A stretch of 64,000 nucleotides of DNA from CAWCDJ01 sp963778675 (GTDB taxonomy: Bacteria; Acidobacteriota; Terriglobia; Bryobacterales; Bryobacteraceae), in the NCBI GenBank assembly GCA_963778675.1, contig CAVZVI010000010.1, positions 1,302,001 through 1,366,000 on the forward strand, given 5' to 3'. Under the pieces are notes generated by a model that saw only the letters and a program-made list of their open reading frames with translations, was not told the origin of the DNA and did not search any database. The translations under genes and the position numbers were made by a program. The stretch's first letter is position 1. The number at the start of each line of letters is the position of its first letter. This document shows positions 16,818-25,934 of the stretch, piece after piece.

Positions 16818-19100
16818 CTAGAGCGCCTGCTCGACCGCCGCCTTCAGTTCGTCTTCCTTCAGGAACCCGGCGAACCGCTTTACCGGCTTGCCGCTGCGGT
16901 CGAAGATCACCGTCACCGGGAGTTCATCCAGCCCGAACTCCTTCGTCACCGCGTCCGACCCCAGCGCCACCGTGTAGTCCATCGGGTGCTTCTTCAGGAA
17001 CGGCCGCACCAGCTCCGCGCCTTCGTCGTCCATCGAAACGCCCACCACCGCCACGCCCTTGCCGGCGAACTCCTGGTGCAGCTTGTTAAAGCTGGGGATC
17101 TCCTGAATGCACGGCACGCACCACGTGGCCCAGAAGTTCATCACCACCACTTTGCCGTTCAAGCCCGCGGTGTCGATGGGCGTTCCGTCCAGCCCGTTGA
17201 CCTTGGGAAAGCTTCCCTTGGCGGATTCCGCCGCAGGCTTCCGCCCCTTGTTCAAAAAACCGAGAAACTCCTGCGGATCTTTCGTCAGCCCCGGGAACGT
17301 CGCGATGACGTTCTCGTCCGGATCCATAATGGCGTAATAGGGCTCCGCGACCGTTTGAAACTTTGCCAGCTCCAGTTTCTGGTTCTCGTCGGAGGCGGCA
17401 TCCGTGCCGTCGCCGTACAGTTCCACCAGCACGAAGTTCTGCATGGCTGACGCAATCTCCGGCCGCGTGAACATATTCGCCTTCATCCAGTGGCAGTTGG
17501 CGCAGGCGTATCCCGTGAAGTTGACGAAGACCAGCCTCCCTTCGGCGCGGGCCTTGGCCAGCGCCTCGCGATACTGATTCTTCATCCAGACCAGCCCGCC
17601 GCCCGCCGGCGCTTCGCCGGACTCGGACGCCGACGCGGCCGGGACATAAGCGTCCAGGTCGCCCAGCCTGCCGCCGAACATGCCCGGCAGCAGGGTGATC
17701 GCGAAGATCAGAAACGCCATGCCGGTGAGCAGCCGGCCCAGGCCCATGCGGTCCTCCGGCTTGATGCCTTCCAGCCGCACGAATCCCAGCAGGTATAACC
17801 CGGCCATCGCGAACAGCACAATCCACGCCGCCAGAAACCGTTCCCGCGTCAAAAAGCCCCACTGCAAGACCTGGTCCAGGCTGGCCAGGTATTTCAAACT
17901 CGCCGCCAGGATCACGAAGCCCATCACCACCTTGACCCGCGACATCCACCCGCCGCTGCGCGGCAGGCGCTTCAGGTAAGACGGAAAGAGGGCGAGCAGA
18001 AAGAACGGCAGCGCCAGACCCGTCGCGAACGTCACCATGCCCAAGAGCGGACGCGTCCCGCCGCCCGACACCGAAGCCGCCAGCAGCGTCCCCACGAACG
18101 GCCCCACGCAGGCGAACGAGGCCAGCGAGAACGTCAGCCCCATCAGCAGGGTTCCGGCGAACCCGCCCTTCTCCGATCCCTTGTTGAGCCGCGTCAGGAC
18201 GGACGACGGAATCGTGATCTCGAACGCGCCCAGCAGGCTCAGGCCGAACACGATGAACAGCGCCGAGATGAACGCGTTGACCCACGGGTTCGACCCCAGT
18301 TGCACGATGCCGAACGGTCCCAGAATCGCCGTGATCGCCAGGCCCATCCCCGAGAACAGCACGATGATTCCCAGGCAGAAGACCACCGCGTGGACGATGC
18401 CGTCGCGCCGCCCGCCCGACTCCCGGTTGAGGAAGTACGACATCGTGATCGGGATCATCGGGAACACGCACGGCGTGAAAATCGAGGCCAGCCCAAAGCC
18501 GAACGCCACCAGCAGGAACGCTCCGATGCCCTGGTCCGGCGGTGCGCCTCCCGGTTGCGGCGTTGCCGGCGCCGCCTGCGGTTCCGCGTACCCGGCCGGG
18601 ATCGCCGGAGCCGCGGCCGCCGCCGAAGCGTCGATATTCAGCGGCGCCGTGCCTTCCCAACGCGAGGGAACGCACTGCGTGTCGTTGCACGTCTGGTATC
18701 GCGACTTGATCGTCAGCAGCGCCGGCCCCGCCGGGGCATCCTTCTTCAGCCGCAACTCCAGCAGGAACGTGACGTCCCCTTCGTAGGTCTCCGTGTCCGA
18801 TTGGAAGTTCTTGTCGTAGGCGCGTTTGGGAGGCGGCTGCAGCAGGCGGAGGCCCTCCACCACGTTCGCCGGCCCCACCTGAAACGAGGTCGGGATTCCG
18901 TTCGGAGTGGATGCGGAGTAGAGGTGCCAGCCGGCGTCGATCTTACCAGCGGCCCGCAGCAACACCCGCCCTCCGGGCGCCGCCGCGGCCGGGTCGGCGG
19001 AGATCGTCCAAGCGACGTGGCCCGCGCTCTGCGCGAACGCGCAGCCCAATCCCGCGAGGAAGAGTCCGAAAATCGGCCGCCAGCCGGGTACTGCTCTCAT
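16818..19100 (-). CDS. dsbD: DsbD-type thiol:disulfide interchange protein with extra TlpA-like thioredoxin
   Basis: Carries reducing power from the cytoplasm across the inner membrane. The 760 residues are: signal peptide (1-24), periplasmic DsbD-alpha-like domain (about 30-160, with cysteines in YQTCNDTQC), a transmembrane CcdA-like core (about 195-490, TPCVFPM and FACVGPF holding the redox cysteines), a thioredoxin-like domain with CANC (Cys533/Cys536), and a second thioredoxin of the TlpA/ResA type with CVPC (Cys661/Cys664, FWATWCVPC). Ordinary DsbD ends after the first thioredoxin. Adding a TlpA-like domain puts a probable client reductase on the same chain. It lies eight bases after plsX. 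Confidence 0.9.
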   Translation of the reverse strand: MRAVPGWRPIFGLFLAGLGCAFAQSAGHVAWTISADPAAAAPGGRVLLRAAGKIDAGWHLYSASTPNGIPTSFQVGPANVVEGLRLLQPPPKRAYDKNFQSDTETYEGDVTFLLELRLKKDAPAGPALLTIKSRYQTCNDTQCVPSRWEGTAPLNIDASAAAAAPAIPAGYAEPQAAPATPQPGGAPPDQGIGAFLLVAFGFGLASIFTPCVFPMIPITMSYFLNRESGGRRDGIVHAVVFCLGIIVLFSGMGLAITAILGPFGIVQLGSNPWVNAFISALFIVFGLSLLGAFEITIPSSVLTRLNKGSEKGGFAGTLLMGLTFSLASFACVGPFVGTLLAASVSGGGTRPLLGMVTFATGLALPFFLLALFPSYLKRLPRSGGWMSRVKVVMGFVILAASLKYLASLDQVLQWGFLTRERFLAAWIVLFAMAGLYLLGFVRLEGIKPEDRMGLGRLLTGMAFLIFAITLLPGMFGGRLGDLDAYVPAASASESGEAPAGGGLVWMKNQYREALAKARAEGRLVFVNFTGYACANCHWMKANMFTRPEIASAMQNFVLVELYGDGTDAASDENQKLELAKFQTVAEPYYAIMDPDENVIATFPGLTKDPQEFLGFLNKGRKPAAESAKGSFPKVNGLDGTPIDTAGLNGKVVVMNFWATWCVPCIQEIPSFNKLHQEFAGKGVAVVGVSMDDEGAELVRPFLKKHPMDYTVALGSDAVTKEFGLDELPVTVIFDRSGKPVKRFAGFLKEDELKAAVEQAL

Positions 19101-19108
19101 GGAATTTC

Positions 19109-20140
19109 CTACTCGGTCTTGGCTGTAACCCGCTCATGGTTGGCGAGCTTCAGTTCGGCTTCGATCCGGTGGTTCACCTGGCCCTCGGAGAACTCCTTCG
19201 CCACGCGGATCGCGTTCTTCACGGCGTTGGCATTGGACCGTCCGTGGGTAATGATGCACACGCCCTTCACTCCGAGCAGCGGGGCGCCTCCATATTCAGA
19301 ATAATCCACTCGCTTCTTGAAATCCTTCAGCGCGCTCTTGGCGAAAACGTAGCCGATCTTGCCGGAGATCGTCTCCCCCAGCGATTCGCGCAGCAGGTGT
19401 CCAAACATGTCCACCAGCCCCTCGCTCACCTTCAGAGCCACGTTGCCGATGAATCCGTCGCACACGATCACGTCCACCGTGCCGCCGTAAATATCGCGGC
19501 CTTCCACGTTCCCGATGAAGTTGAGATTCAGGCTCTTCAGCAGCGGCGCCGCCGACCGCGTCACCTCGTTGCCCTTGTGGTCTTCCTCTCCGATCGAGAG
19601 GATCCCCACGCGCGGCCGCAGCCGCCCGAGAATGATCCGCGAATAGATCTCGCCCATCACCGCGAACTGCGCCAGCATGCGCGGCGAGCAGTCCACGTTG
19701 GCCCCCACATCGATCACCACCACCGGCGAGCCTTTGACCACCGTCGGAAATACACCCGCCAGGGCGGGGCGGTCCACGCCCGGAACCACGCCCTGCACCA
19801 TCTTGGCGGTGGCCATCAGCGCGCCGGTGTTACCGGCCGACACGAACCCCGTGGCCACGCCGTCCCGCACGAGCCGTGAGGCGACCCGCATGGAGCTGTC
19901 GCGCTTCGTGCGCACCGCCTTGGCGGCGCTGTCCTCCATGGTGATACGCTCCCGCGCGTGCACGACTTCAATGGGGAGGCTGCGATGATCTTCGTAAAGT
20001 GCCAGTTCGCGGCGGACCAAATCCTCCTGGCCGACCAGGATTACTTTGACGCCCAGACTCCTGGCGGCCCGAACCGCCCCCTCTACTTCACTTTTGGGGG
20101 CGTGATCCCCGCCCATTGCGTCCACGGCAATGGTGAGCAT
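19109..20140 (-). CDS. plsX: Phosphate acyltransferase PlsX
   Basis: Makes acyl-phosphate from acyl-ACP, the first committed step of the PlsX/PlsY phospholipid route. The 343-residue length is typical. It opens with IAVDAMGGDHAP and contains the characteristic GNTGALMATAK and the VCDGFIGNVALK segment. It sits in the conserved order DUF177-rpmF-plsX, starting 12 bases after rpmF. dsbD follows rather than the usual fabH. Confidence 0.95.
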   Translation of the reverse strand: MLTIAVDAMGGDHAPKSEVEGAVRAARSLGVKVILVGQEDLVRRELALYEDHRSLPIEVVHARERITMEDSAAKAVRTKRDSSMRVASRLVRDGVATGFVSAGNTGALMATAKMVQGVVPGVDRPALAGVFPTVVKGSPVVVIDVGANVDCSPRMLAQFAVMGEIYSRIILGRLRPRVGILSIGEEDHKGNEVTRSAAPLLKSLNLNFIGNVEGRDIYGGTVDVIVCDGFIGNVALKVSEGLVDMFGHLLRESLGETISGKIGYVFAKSALKDFKKRVDYSEYGGAPLLGVKGVCIITHGRSNANAVKNAIRVAKEFSEGQVNHRIEAELKLANHERVTAKTE

Positions 20141-20152
20141 GTGAGGAAAAAT

Positions 20153-20335
20153 CTACTCCTGTTCGACTTCGACCACTTCACGTCCCTTGTACTGGCCGCA
20201 GTGCGGGCACACGCGGTGCGGCAGCTTCGGCTCATGGCAATTCGGACATTCCGAAAGGCCGGACGCCTTCAGCGCATCGTGAGCGCGGCGGGTGGCGGTC
20301 CGCTTCTGGGAGTGTCTACGTTTGGGATTCGGCAT
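20153..20335 (-). CDS. rpmF: 50S ribosomal protein L32
   Basis: A 60-residue L32 with the expected basic N-terminus (MPNPKRRHSQKRTATRRAHD) and four cysteines in two CxxC pairs (CPNC and CPHC), the zinc-binding form of L32. It lies between the DUF177 gene and plsX, the arrangement seen in many bacteria. Confidence 0.95.
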   Translation of the reverse strand: MPNPKRRHSQKRTATRRAHDALKASGLSECPNCHEPKLPHRVCPHCGQYKGREVVEVEQE

Positions 20336-20358
20336 CTCTCTCTACCTCTACATCCAAG

Positions 20359-20880
20359 CTATTTTAAGTCGCGGAGCGCTCCCCACCGATCATCAGCGCT
20401 TTCCAGCCTGCAATCGCACGTGGTCTCATTCCGGTTCTTGCCGCAAACAGGGCAGATCCCCTTGCAGACGTCGCTGCAGACCCTCTGCATGGGTAACGCA
20501 AGCAGCACTTGCTCCCGAAGGATATCCTCCAGTTCCATGCCGCCGCCTTCGTAAAAGCCGATCTCCGCCTCGCCTTCGTCGATCTCCACTTCCTCATCGC
20601 GCGCGATGAAGGACATGGGCCGGTAAAACAGGTCGAAAGCGGCGTCCAGGGGAAACTTCGCACGCCCCAGGCAGCGGTCGCACTGGGCGGTCATCTCTAC
20701 CGCCAGCCGGCCCCGGATGCGCACTTCCCCGTCCGTATGGGCCAGCAATTCGGCCGACCCGGTCGCTTGCAACGGGGACCCCTGAATCAATTCTTCGCCC
20801 GAAAAATCGATCTGCCCGGGCTGGAAGGTCTCATCGAAGCGAACCTTCCGCAGTTCCATCTCTTTCACACTAAGGAACAT
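20359..20880 (-). CDS. DUF177/YceD-family protein
   Basis: A 173-residue protein of the DUF177 (YceD) family, usually found directly before rpmF as here. Family members are implicated in rRNA (23S) processing and are present in plants too. Two cysteine clusters are visible: CDRC in the middle and CSDVCKG...CPVCGKN...CDC near the C-terminus, which probably bind zinc. The ATG at 20880 has a weak ribosome-binding site; an ATG at 20859 (MELRKVRF) is an alternative. An extended -10 promoter lies just upstream. Confidence 0.85.
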   Translation of the reverse strand: MFLSVKEMELRKVRFDETFQPGQIDFSGEELIQGSPLQATGSAELLAHTDGEVRIRGRLAVEMTAQCDRCLGRAKFPLDAAFDLFYRPMSFIARDEEVEIDEGEAEIGFYEGGGMELEDILREQVLLALPMQRVCSDVCKGICPVCGKNRNETTCDCRLESADDRWGALRDLK

Positions 20881-20914
20881 AAGGAAGACTTGGGCTGTCG
20901 GGCAGAACGGTTTT

Positions 20915-20923
20915 ATTATAGCA
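20915..20923 (-). promoter_or_regulatory. Extended -10 promoter for DUF177-rpmF-plsX-dsbD
   Basis: Minus-strand TGCTATAAT: a perfect TATAAT at 20915-20920 with an upstream TG, the extended -10 pattern. The -35 region (about 20938-20943) is weak, which fits an extended -10 type promoter. Predicted leader about 28 bases. Confidence 0.5.
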
Positions 20924-21008
20924 TCGGCTTCAGGCCCGCATCAGCCTCGCCAACCAGTTGGGGCATCACGAGGAAACTAAGAACGGATTCGTGCCGCCAG
21001 GGCCGTAG

Positions 21009-21842
21009 TCAACCCGCGACGTTGTACTCGATGGCCGTCACATCGAAACGGGCATAGGCGGACTCCGCGCCCTCCACTACCCATGCGACCTCGACGTGCG
21101 CGGGCACGCGGAAAGGACCGAACTTGCGGTACCCGCTGCACCGGCCCACCCACGGCGTAAGCACCGTCTTGCCGCCCCCGGCATCGCGATAGCGATCGCC
21201 GTGGATCAGAGAGATTCTCCCCTCCGCGTCGAACTCGAAGGTTGCCGCCGCAGGCGCGCCCTCCTGGACCAGCGTCGCTCGCGCCGCCTCGCCGCTGAGC
21301 GACTCCCAGCGGACCGCCTCGCCGGCGAATGCGTACGGAAACCAGATCGCTTCAGCCAGCCAGCGGAGGCTCGCGCCCTGGTCGATCTCCGGCCCGCTGG
21401 CGTTGGCAATCGTGAACAGCGATTCCATTTTCACCAGCATGCTGCCGCGCCGGTTGTGCAGCCGGTCGCAGGCGTCGATCCACGTTAGCCGCGCCGGCCG
21501 GATCCTCGCGCTCCAAACGAATCCAGGGATGGCGGCCGTGAAGTATTCAACGCCGTGAACGGGCAGCCACCGTTGTTCAGGACTGGGCCGGAAGGTCCCC
21601 CCATGCTCCAGGCGCACGGTGCGGGTGGCCGGGGCCCCTTCCTCGATTGCGAAGCTGAGATAACGCCGAACCGGCTCCGGCAGGGAATCCAGCCGTGCCG
21701 CGAGCTGTTGAGGTCCTGCCGAGGACATAGTAGTGGATAGCAGTGTGGTCACGTAGCGGGCCACCCGCCTTCGGAACAGGTACCACCCGGCCAGCGGCGG
21801 CAGGACGATGGCAGCCAGTAACCAAAGGATCACGGAGAGCAT
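21009..21842 (-). CDS. DUF6544/DUF6920-like hypothetical protein with N-terminal membrane helix
   Basis: A 277-residue protein. Residues about 2-20 (LSVILWLLAAIVLPPLAGWYL) form an N-terminal membrane segment and an LFRRRV follows, so it is probably anchored in the inner membrane with the rest outside or inside. The domain has PVRRYLSFAIEEG and TWIDACDRLHNRRGSM, a pattern I associate with an uncharacterised family (DUF6544-like); this is a guess from memory. I choose ATG 21842 because it opens the hydrophobic segment and lies eight bases after the ADOP gene's stop; the longer open frame overlapping the ADOP gene is a shadow. Confidence 0.6.
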   Translation of the reverse strand: MLSVILWLLAAIVLPPLAGWYLFRRRVARYVTTLLSTTMSSAGPQQLAARLDSLPEPVRRYLSFAIEEGAPATRTVRLEHGGTFRPSPEQRWLPVHGVEYFTAAIPGFVWSARIRPARLTWIDACDRLHNRRGSMLVKMESLFTIANASGPEIDQGASLRWLAEAIWFPYAFAGEAVRWESLSGEAARATLVQEGAPAAATFEFDAEGRISLIHGDRYRDAGGGKTVLTPWVGRCSGYRKFGPFRVPAHVEVAWVVEGAESAYARFDVTAIEYNVAG

Positions 21843-21850
21843 CGCAGGAA

Positions 21851-24319
21851 CTACTCCTGACGCAGCGCCCGCGTCGGATCCACCTTGGCGGCGCGCCGGG
21901 CGGGAATCCAGCAGGCGCCCATCGTTGCCGCCGCCAGCAGCGCGGGAACGCCAAGCAAAACGGCCGCGCTCAGGGGATTGGTCCCGACCACAAAATTCGG
22001 AACGGCGTTGCGCGCAATCGGAATCACCAGCGCCAGTCCGATCGCCAGCCCAACCGCGGTGAAAACTCCGCCCTGGTTCAGCACCATCCGGACGATCGAG
22101 GCGGGCGTCGCGCCGATCGCAACGCGGATTCCGATTTCCCGTGTCCGGCGGCTCACTGCGTAAGCGACCACTCCGTACAGCCCGATCACCGCCATCAGCA
22201 GTCCCATCAATCCGGTGGCCGTCACGATCTGGGCGATCAGCCTGGGTCCCAGCATCGCGCGGTCGTGGAAAAACGCTGCCATGGTGCTGATCCGGAAGAT
22301 CGGCATGTCGGGATCGAGCGCGCGCACCTGTTCGCGCACGAGCGCCGCGAACGCCCCGGGGTCGGCCGCCGTTCGCATCTCGACGTACATCTGTGAGCTG
22401 TAATCCTGGGAAAAGGGAGTCCATACCGCTTCCTGTGCCGGTTCTGCCCAGTAGGTATAGATCCCCTGTCTCGCCACGCCGATGACCTGCACTTCGGGGC
22501 CGTCTGCCGAGTCCAGACGGAAACGCCGGCCGACGGGGTCGTTTTTCCCGAACAACTTGTGGGCGAGGAGTTCGTTGATTACGGCCACTCGCGGAGACTT
22601 TGCCGTGTCGCGCGAATCGAAGCCGCGTCCCCGAACGATCTTCGTCTCCATCAGCGGGAAGAAGTGGTCGTCCACCTTGTACGAGAACGCGCCCGGTGCG
22701 TCCCCGGACTTCCGCGGCTGCGCGCCCTCCGCGAGATACCTGCGCGTAGCCTGCCCGGTGCTGAACGGAATCGAGGAGGAGATCGAGACTGCACGGACGC
22801 CGCCGCTCTCGCGCAGCCGGTCCGTCAACTCCTTGTAGAAGTCGCGGGTCTTGGCTTCGTCATACCGCTCGATTTTCGTGTCAAGGGAGAAGAAGAGGGT
22901 GTGATCCACGCGGAAGCCCGGGTCGATGCGCCAGGCCGCCTGAAATCCGCGGATGCAGTCGGCCGAAATCACCAGGAGGATGACCGACAATGCGAGTTGA
23001 GCGGTAACCAGCACGTTCCGGCCGCTCACCAGCCCCCGCAGGATCGAAATCCGCGACGGACCGCTGTCCCCGGCTTTGATGCTCGAAGCCAGATCGCCCC
23101 GTGTGGCACGCAATGCCGGCACCAGTCCAAACGCCACGCCCGTCGCCAGCGAAACAACCAGGCTGAAGACGAGCAGCCTCATGTCCATCTCCGTGCCGAG
23201 GGAGATGGGGAAATCGGACGGGATCGGAATCGACCCCAGGAATCTCACGCCCAGGTAGCCGAGCCCGATTCCCGCCAGTCCTCCCACCGCCGCCAGCAGA
23301 AGGCTTTCGGTGAGAAGCTGCCGGACTAGTGCGGCTCGCGATGCGCCGATCGCCATGCGAATCGCGATTTCCTTCGCGCGGGCCGTTCCGCGTCCGAGCA
23401 ACAGGTTCGCCACATTGGCGCAGGCGATCAAAAGGACCAATCCGGTGATCCCAAGCAGTGTGAGTGCCAAAGCGGCATCGATCGGATCGTTCTCGAAGCG
23501 CGCGTGTACGTAGTCCAACACCGTGACCGTCCGATCGCGGTTCGTCTCGGGGTATTGCGCCGCGAGGCTTCGCCCGATCGTCCGAAGTTCGGCCTGCGCT
23601 TCGGCCACGCTCACCCCCGGCTTGAGGCGCCCCAACAAGACTGCGCTCCGATTCTTCCGCGAGGTGAGATAGTCCGCGCTCGCGCCGGGGACAGCCAACT
23701 GATAGGCATGCATCGGTATGTAGATGTCGGGATTCACGAACGCTTGCGGCCCGGTGAAGTTCTCCGGTGCGACGCCGATGATGGTGAAGTAGGAGCCGTT
23801 CACGCGAATCTTGCGTCCCAGGACCGAACGGTCGCGCGCGAACTCCCGGTCCCACACGTGGTAGCTGATGACCACCACCGGATCCCGGCCCGTCACGGCG
23901 TCTTCGTCTGGGCGGAACCCGCGCCCGAGAGCCGGCTGGATGCGCAATCCACTGAAGAAATTCCCACTGACGCCGGCATTGAGGCTGTACTTCGGAACCT
24001 GGTTCACCTGCGCGGCGATTCCCGCGAAAAAGAAGTCGTAACAGGCCAGAGCCTGGAGTGTTTTCGTGCGATCGCGGAGGTCGACGTAATCGGCATAGGA
24101 CATCCGCCCCAGCCGCGTGTCTGGCGTAGTCGAGTCGACCTCGACAATCCTGCCCGACTCCGGAACGGGCAGCGGGCGGAGCAGCACCGCATCCACGTAG
24201 CTGAACATCGCGGTATTGGCGCCGATGCCCAGGGCGAGCGAAGCGATGGCAATGAGCGCAAAACTGGGAGACTTCGCGAGAGTGCGGACGGCAAAACGGA
24301 GATTGGCCGGAAATCTCAT
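21851..24319 (-). CDS. ADOP-type MacB/FtsX permease
   Basis: An 822-residue two-unit permease of the Acidobacterial duplicated orphan permease family. It begins FAVRTLAKSPSFALIAIASLALGIGANTA (first helix; part only), carries a periplasmic MacB-like region (SYVDAVLLRPLPVPESGRIV, GRGFRPDE, VVISYHVWDREF), then the FtsX transmembrane segments, and repeats the set, ending VDPTRALRQE. Such permeases are found without their ABC ATPase. Substrate is unknown. I start at ATG 24319, where homology-like sequence begins; upstream sequence to 24496 overlaps the PQQ-type gene's end. It is followed directly by the DUF6544-like gene, so the two form an operon. Confidence 0.88.
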   Translation of the reverse strand: MRFPANLRFAVRTLAKSPSFALIAIASLALGIGANTAMFSYVDAVLLRPLPVPESGRIVEVDSTTPDTRLGRMSYADYVDLRDRTKTLQALACYDFFFAGIAAQVNQVPKYSLNAGVSGNFFSGLRIQPALGRGFRPDEDAVTGRDPVVVISYHVWDREFARDRSVLGRKIRVNGSYFTIIGVAPENFTGPQAFVNPDIYIPMHAYQLAVPGASADYLTSRKNRSAVLLGRLKPGVSVAEAQAELRTIGRSLAAQYPETNRDRTVTVLDYVHARFENDPIDAALALTLLGITGLVLLIACANVANLLLGRGTARAKEIAIRMAIGASRAALVRQLLTESLLLAAVGGLAGIGLGYLGVRFLGSIPIPSDFPISLGTEMDMRLLVFSLVVSLATGVAFGLVPALRATRGDLASSIKAGDSGPSRISILRGLVSGRNVLVTAQLALSVILLVISADCIRGFQAAWRIDPGFRVDHTLFFSLDTKIERYDEAKTRDFYKELTDRLRESGGVRAVSISSSIPFSTGQATRRYLAEGAQPRKSGDAPGAFSYKVDDHFFPLMETKIVRGRGFDSRDTAKSPRVAVINELLAHKLFGKNDPVGRRFRLDSADGPEVQVIGVARQGIYTYWAEPAQEAVWTPFSQDYSSQMYVEMRTAADPGAFAALVREQVRALDPDMPIFRISTMAAFFHDRAMLGPRLIAQIVTATGLMGLLMAVIGLYGVVAYAVSRRTREIGIRVAIGATPASIVRMVLNQGGVFTAVGLAIGLALVIPIARNAVPNFVVGTNPLSAAVLLGVPALLAAATMGACWIPARRAAKVDPTRALRQE

Positions 24320-24392
24320 ACGAGAATATACGGGAAAAGGACCCAATCGTTCCAAAAAGGGGACAGACGCATTTTCTGTTGCACCGACGACC

Positions 24393-25844
24393 TCACTGGG
24401 CGGCCGATGCGCGCACCCGGCCCCAGCGGAATTCCTGGTCTCCCTGCTGGAATTGAAACCCGGTGACGCTGCCCGTACTGTCCCGCTCGAATTCAATTTC
24501 GATGTCGGCCGGCTCGCAGAAAAACCGGCTCGCCGACATCGGGGTGAGACTCACCGATCCCATCGCTCCCAGGTCGAGCACCAACTGTCCATTCTCGATC
24601 TTGACTGCTCCCCGCACGGCGCCGAACTGGTAGTCACCCACATACTCCTGGAGCGACCTTGCTTCCACCACGCTGGCTTTCCTGAGCTTCCGGGGCCGCT
24701 CGGCGAAAGCATATAGAGCGCTGTCGTCAGACCCAATGTAGAGAATGCCGCCATCGAGTACGGGCGAGGACTGCACCGCGCCTTCGGTTTGAACTTGCCC
24801 GAGTTGTCTACCGGTGCTGGCATCGAGCGCCACAATATCGGCGCCGTGGGTGGCGACGTACACCTTGCCTTGTGCCACGGCCGGAGAGGAAAACACGCGG
24901 TCCTTGACGCTGAATCGCCATTTCTCTTTTCCGGTCACGGCGTCAACAGCCTGCACAAAACGCCCGTCGGAACTGCCGCAGAACACGGCGCCTGCATCGA
25001 CGGCCGGCGAGGTGTTGACCCAGGAGCCGTCGTGGCTGAGCTTCCACTTCTCCTGTCCGGTAGCGGCGTCGACCGCGTGGAGATACCCGTCGCGCGCTCC
25101 AAAGAAGACCATCCCGCCGCCGACCGCGGGGGAGGATTGAATCTCACCGCTCGGCAGTCCCGCCAGGGTGGTTTCGGCCCGCCACTTCTCCTTGCCCGTA
25201 GCTGTATCCAGAGCGTGCAGGAGGCCGTTCATGTCGCCAACGTATAGCAGGCCGGCGGCGACCGCCGGTGTGGACCGGATCGTGCCGCCTGTATCGAACT
25301 GCCACTTGAGCGCGCCGGTTTTCGGATCCATCGCGCGTACCCGTCCGTCCAGTGCTCCCGAATAGAGCACGCCGCCGGCAATTACGGGCGAGGGCAGCCA
25401 ATAATCCCAGGTTTGGATCTTGCCTTTCGCATAAAGCCAGGGCCTCGGCTCGCCGGTTTTCACCACCCAACGGGGCTTCCCGGTTTCGGCGTGGAGAGCA
25501 TAGATGTGGCCGTCCCCACCCGTGAAGAATACTGCCCCGCCGGCCACGGCCGGTGAGGAACTCAGATCTCCTCCGGTGAAGAATTTCCAGCGAAGAGCGC
25601 CATCCGCGGCGTTCAGACAGTAGAGGTGGCCGTCTTCGCTGCCGAATACTACCGCGCCGTCGACAACCGCAGGCGAGGATCGCACCTTGCCCGCGGTCTT
25701 GAAGCGCCATTTCAAGGAGAAACCGGTCGGCCCTTGCGAGTCGTAGACGCCGGAGTGGGCGGGGGTGCCCCGGAACATCGCCGTTTGGGCCGGGGCGCCG
25801 GCTGCAGCGAGCACCGCCCCCAGGAGAGCAATCCGATGGAACAT
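24393..25844 (-). CDS. PQQ-type beta-propeller secreted protein
   Basis: A 483-residue exported protein with signal peptide (MFHRIALLGAVLAAAGAPAQT) and about seven PQQ/BamB-like repeats: each has a G-x-LY-A-L-D-x-x-T-G-x-x-K-W pattern (YCLNAADGALRWKF, YALHAETGKPRW, HALDTATGKEKW, HAVDAATGQEKW, QAVDAVTGKEKW). These repeats fold into an eight-bladed-type propeller, probably in the periplasm. No quinoprotein active-site residues are obvious, so it is more likely a binding or scaffold protein than an alcohol dehydrogenase. The stop is 73 bases from the ADOP start. Confidence 0.85.
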   Translation of the reverse strand: MFHRIALLGAVLAAAGAPAQTAMFRGTPAHSGVYDSQGPTGFSLKWRFKTAGKVRSSPAVVDGAVVFGSEDGHLYCLNAADGALRWKFFTGGDLSSSPAVAGGAVFFTGGDGHIYALHAETGKPRWVVKTGEPRPWLYAKGKIQTWDYWLPSPVIAGGVLYSGALDGRVRAMDPKTGALKWQFDTGGTIRSTPAVAAGLLYVGDMNGLLHALDTATGKEKWRAETTLAGLPSGEIQSSPAVGGGMVFFGARDGYLHAVDAATGQEKWKLSHDGSWVNTSPAVDAGAVFCGSSDGRFVQAVDAVTGKEKWRFSVKDRVFSSPAVAQGKVYVATHGADIVALDASTGRQLGQVQTEGAVQSSPVLDGGILYIGSDDSALYAFAERPRKLRKASVVEARSLQEYVGDYQFGAVRGAVKIENGQLVLDLGAMGSVSLTPMSASRFFCEPADIEIEFERDSTGSVTGFQFQQGDQEFRWGRVRASAAQ

Positions 25845-25934
25845 GCTGCAAAAGGAGTACGCAGCCCGAGAAGTTACAGTTCCGCCGCAAGGTGAACTGC
25901 TTCCGCGTCTCCGGCGTACCGCCGGGATCTCCGA

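Noticed and set aside
17086..18690. 534-codon minus-strand frame in dsbD in another register
   Set aside because: Overlaps the dsbD frame on the same strand; composition is Arg/Gly/Val-rich and non-globular.
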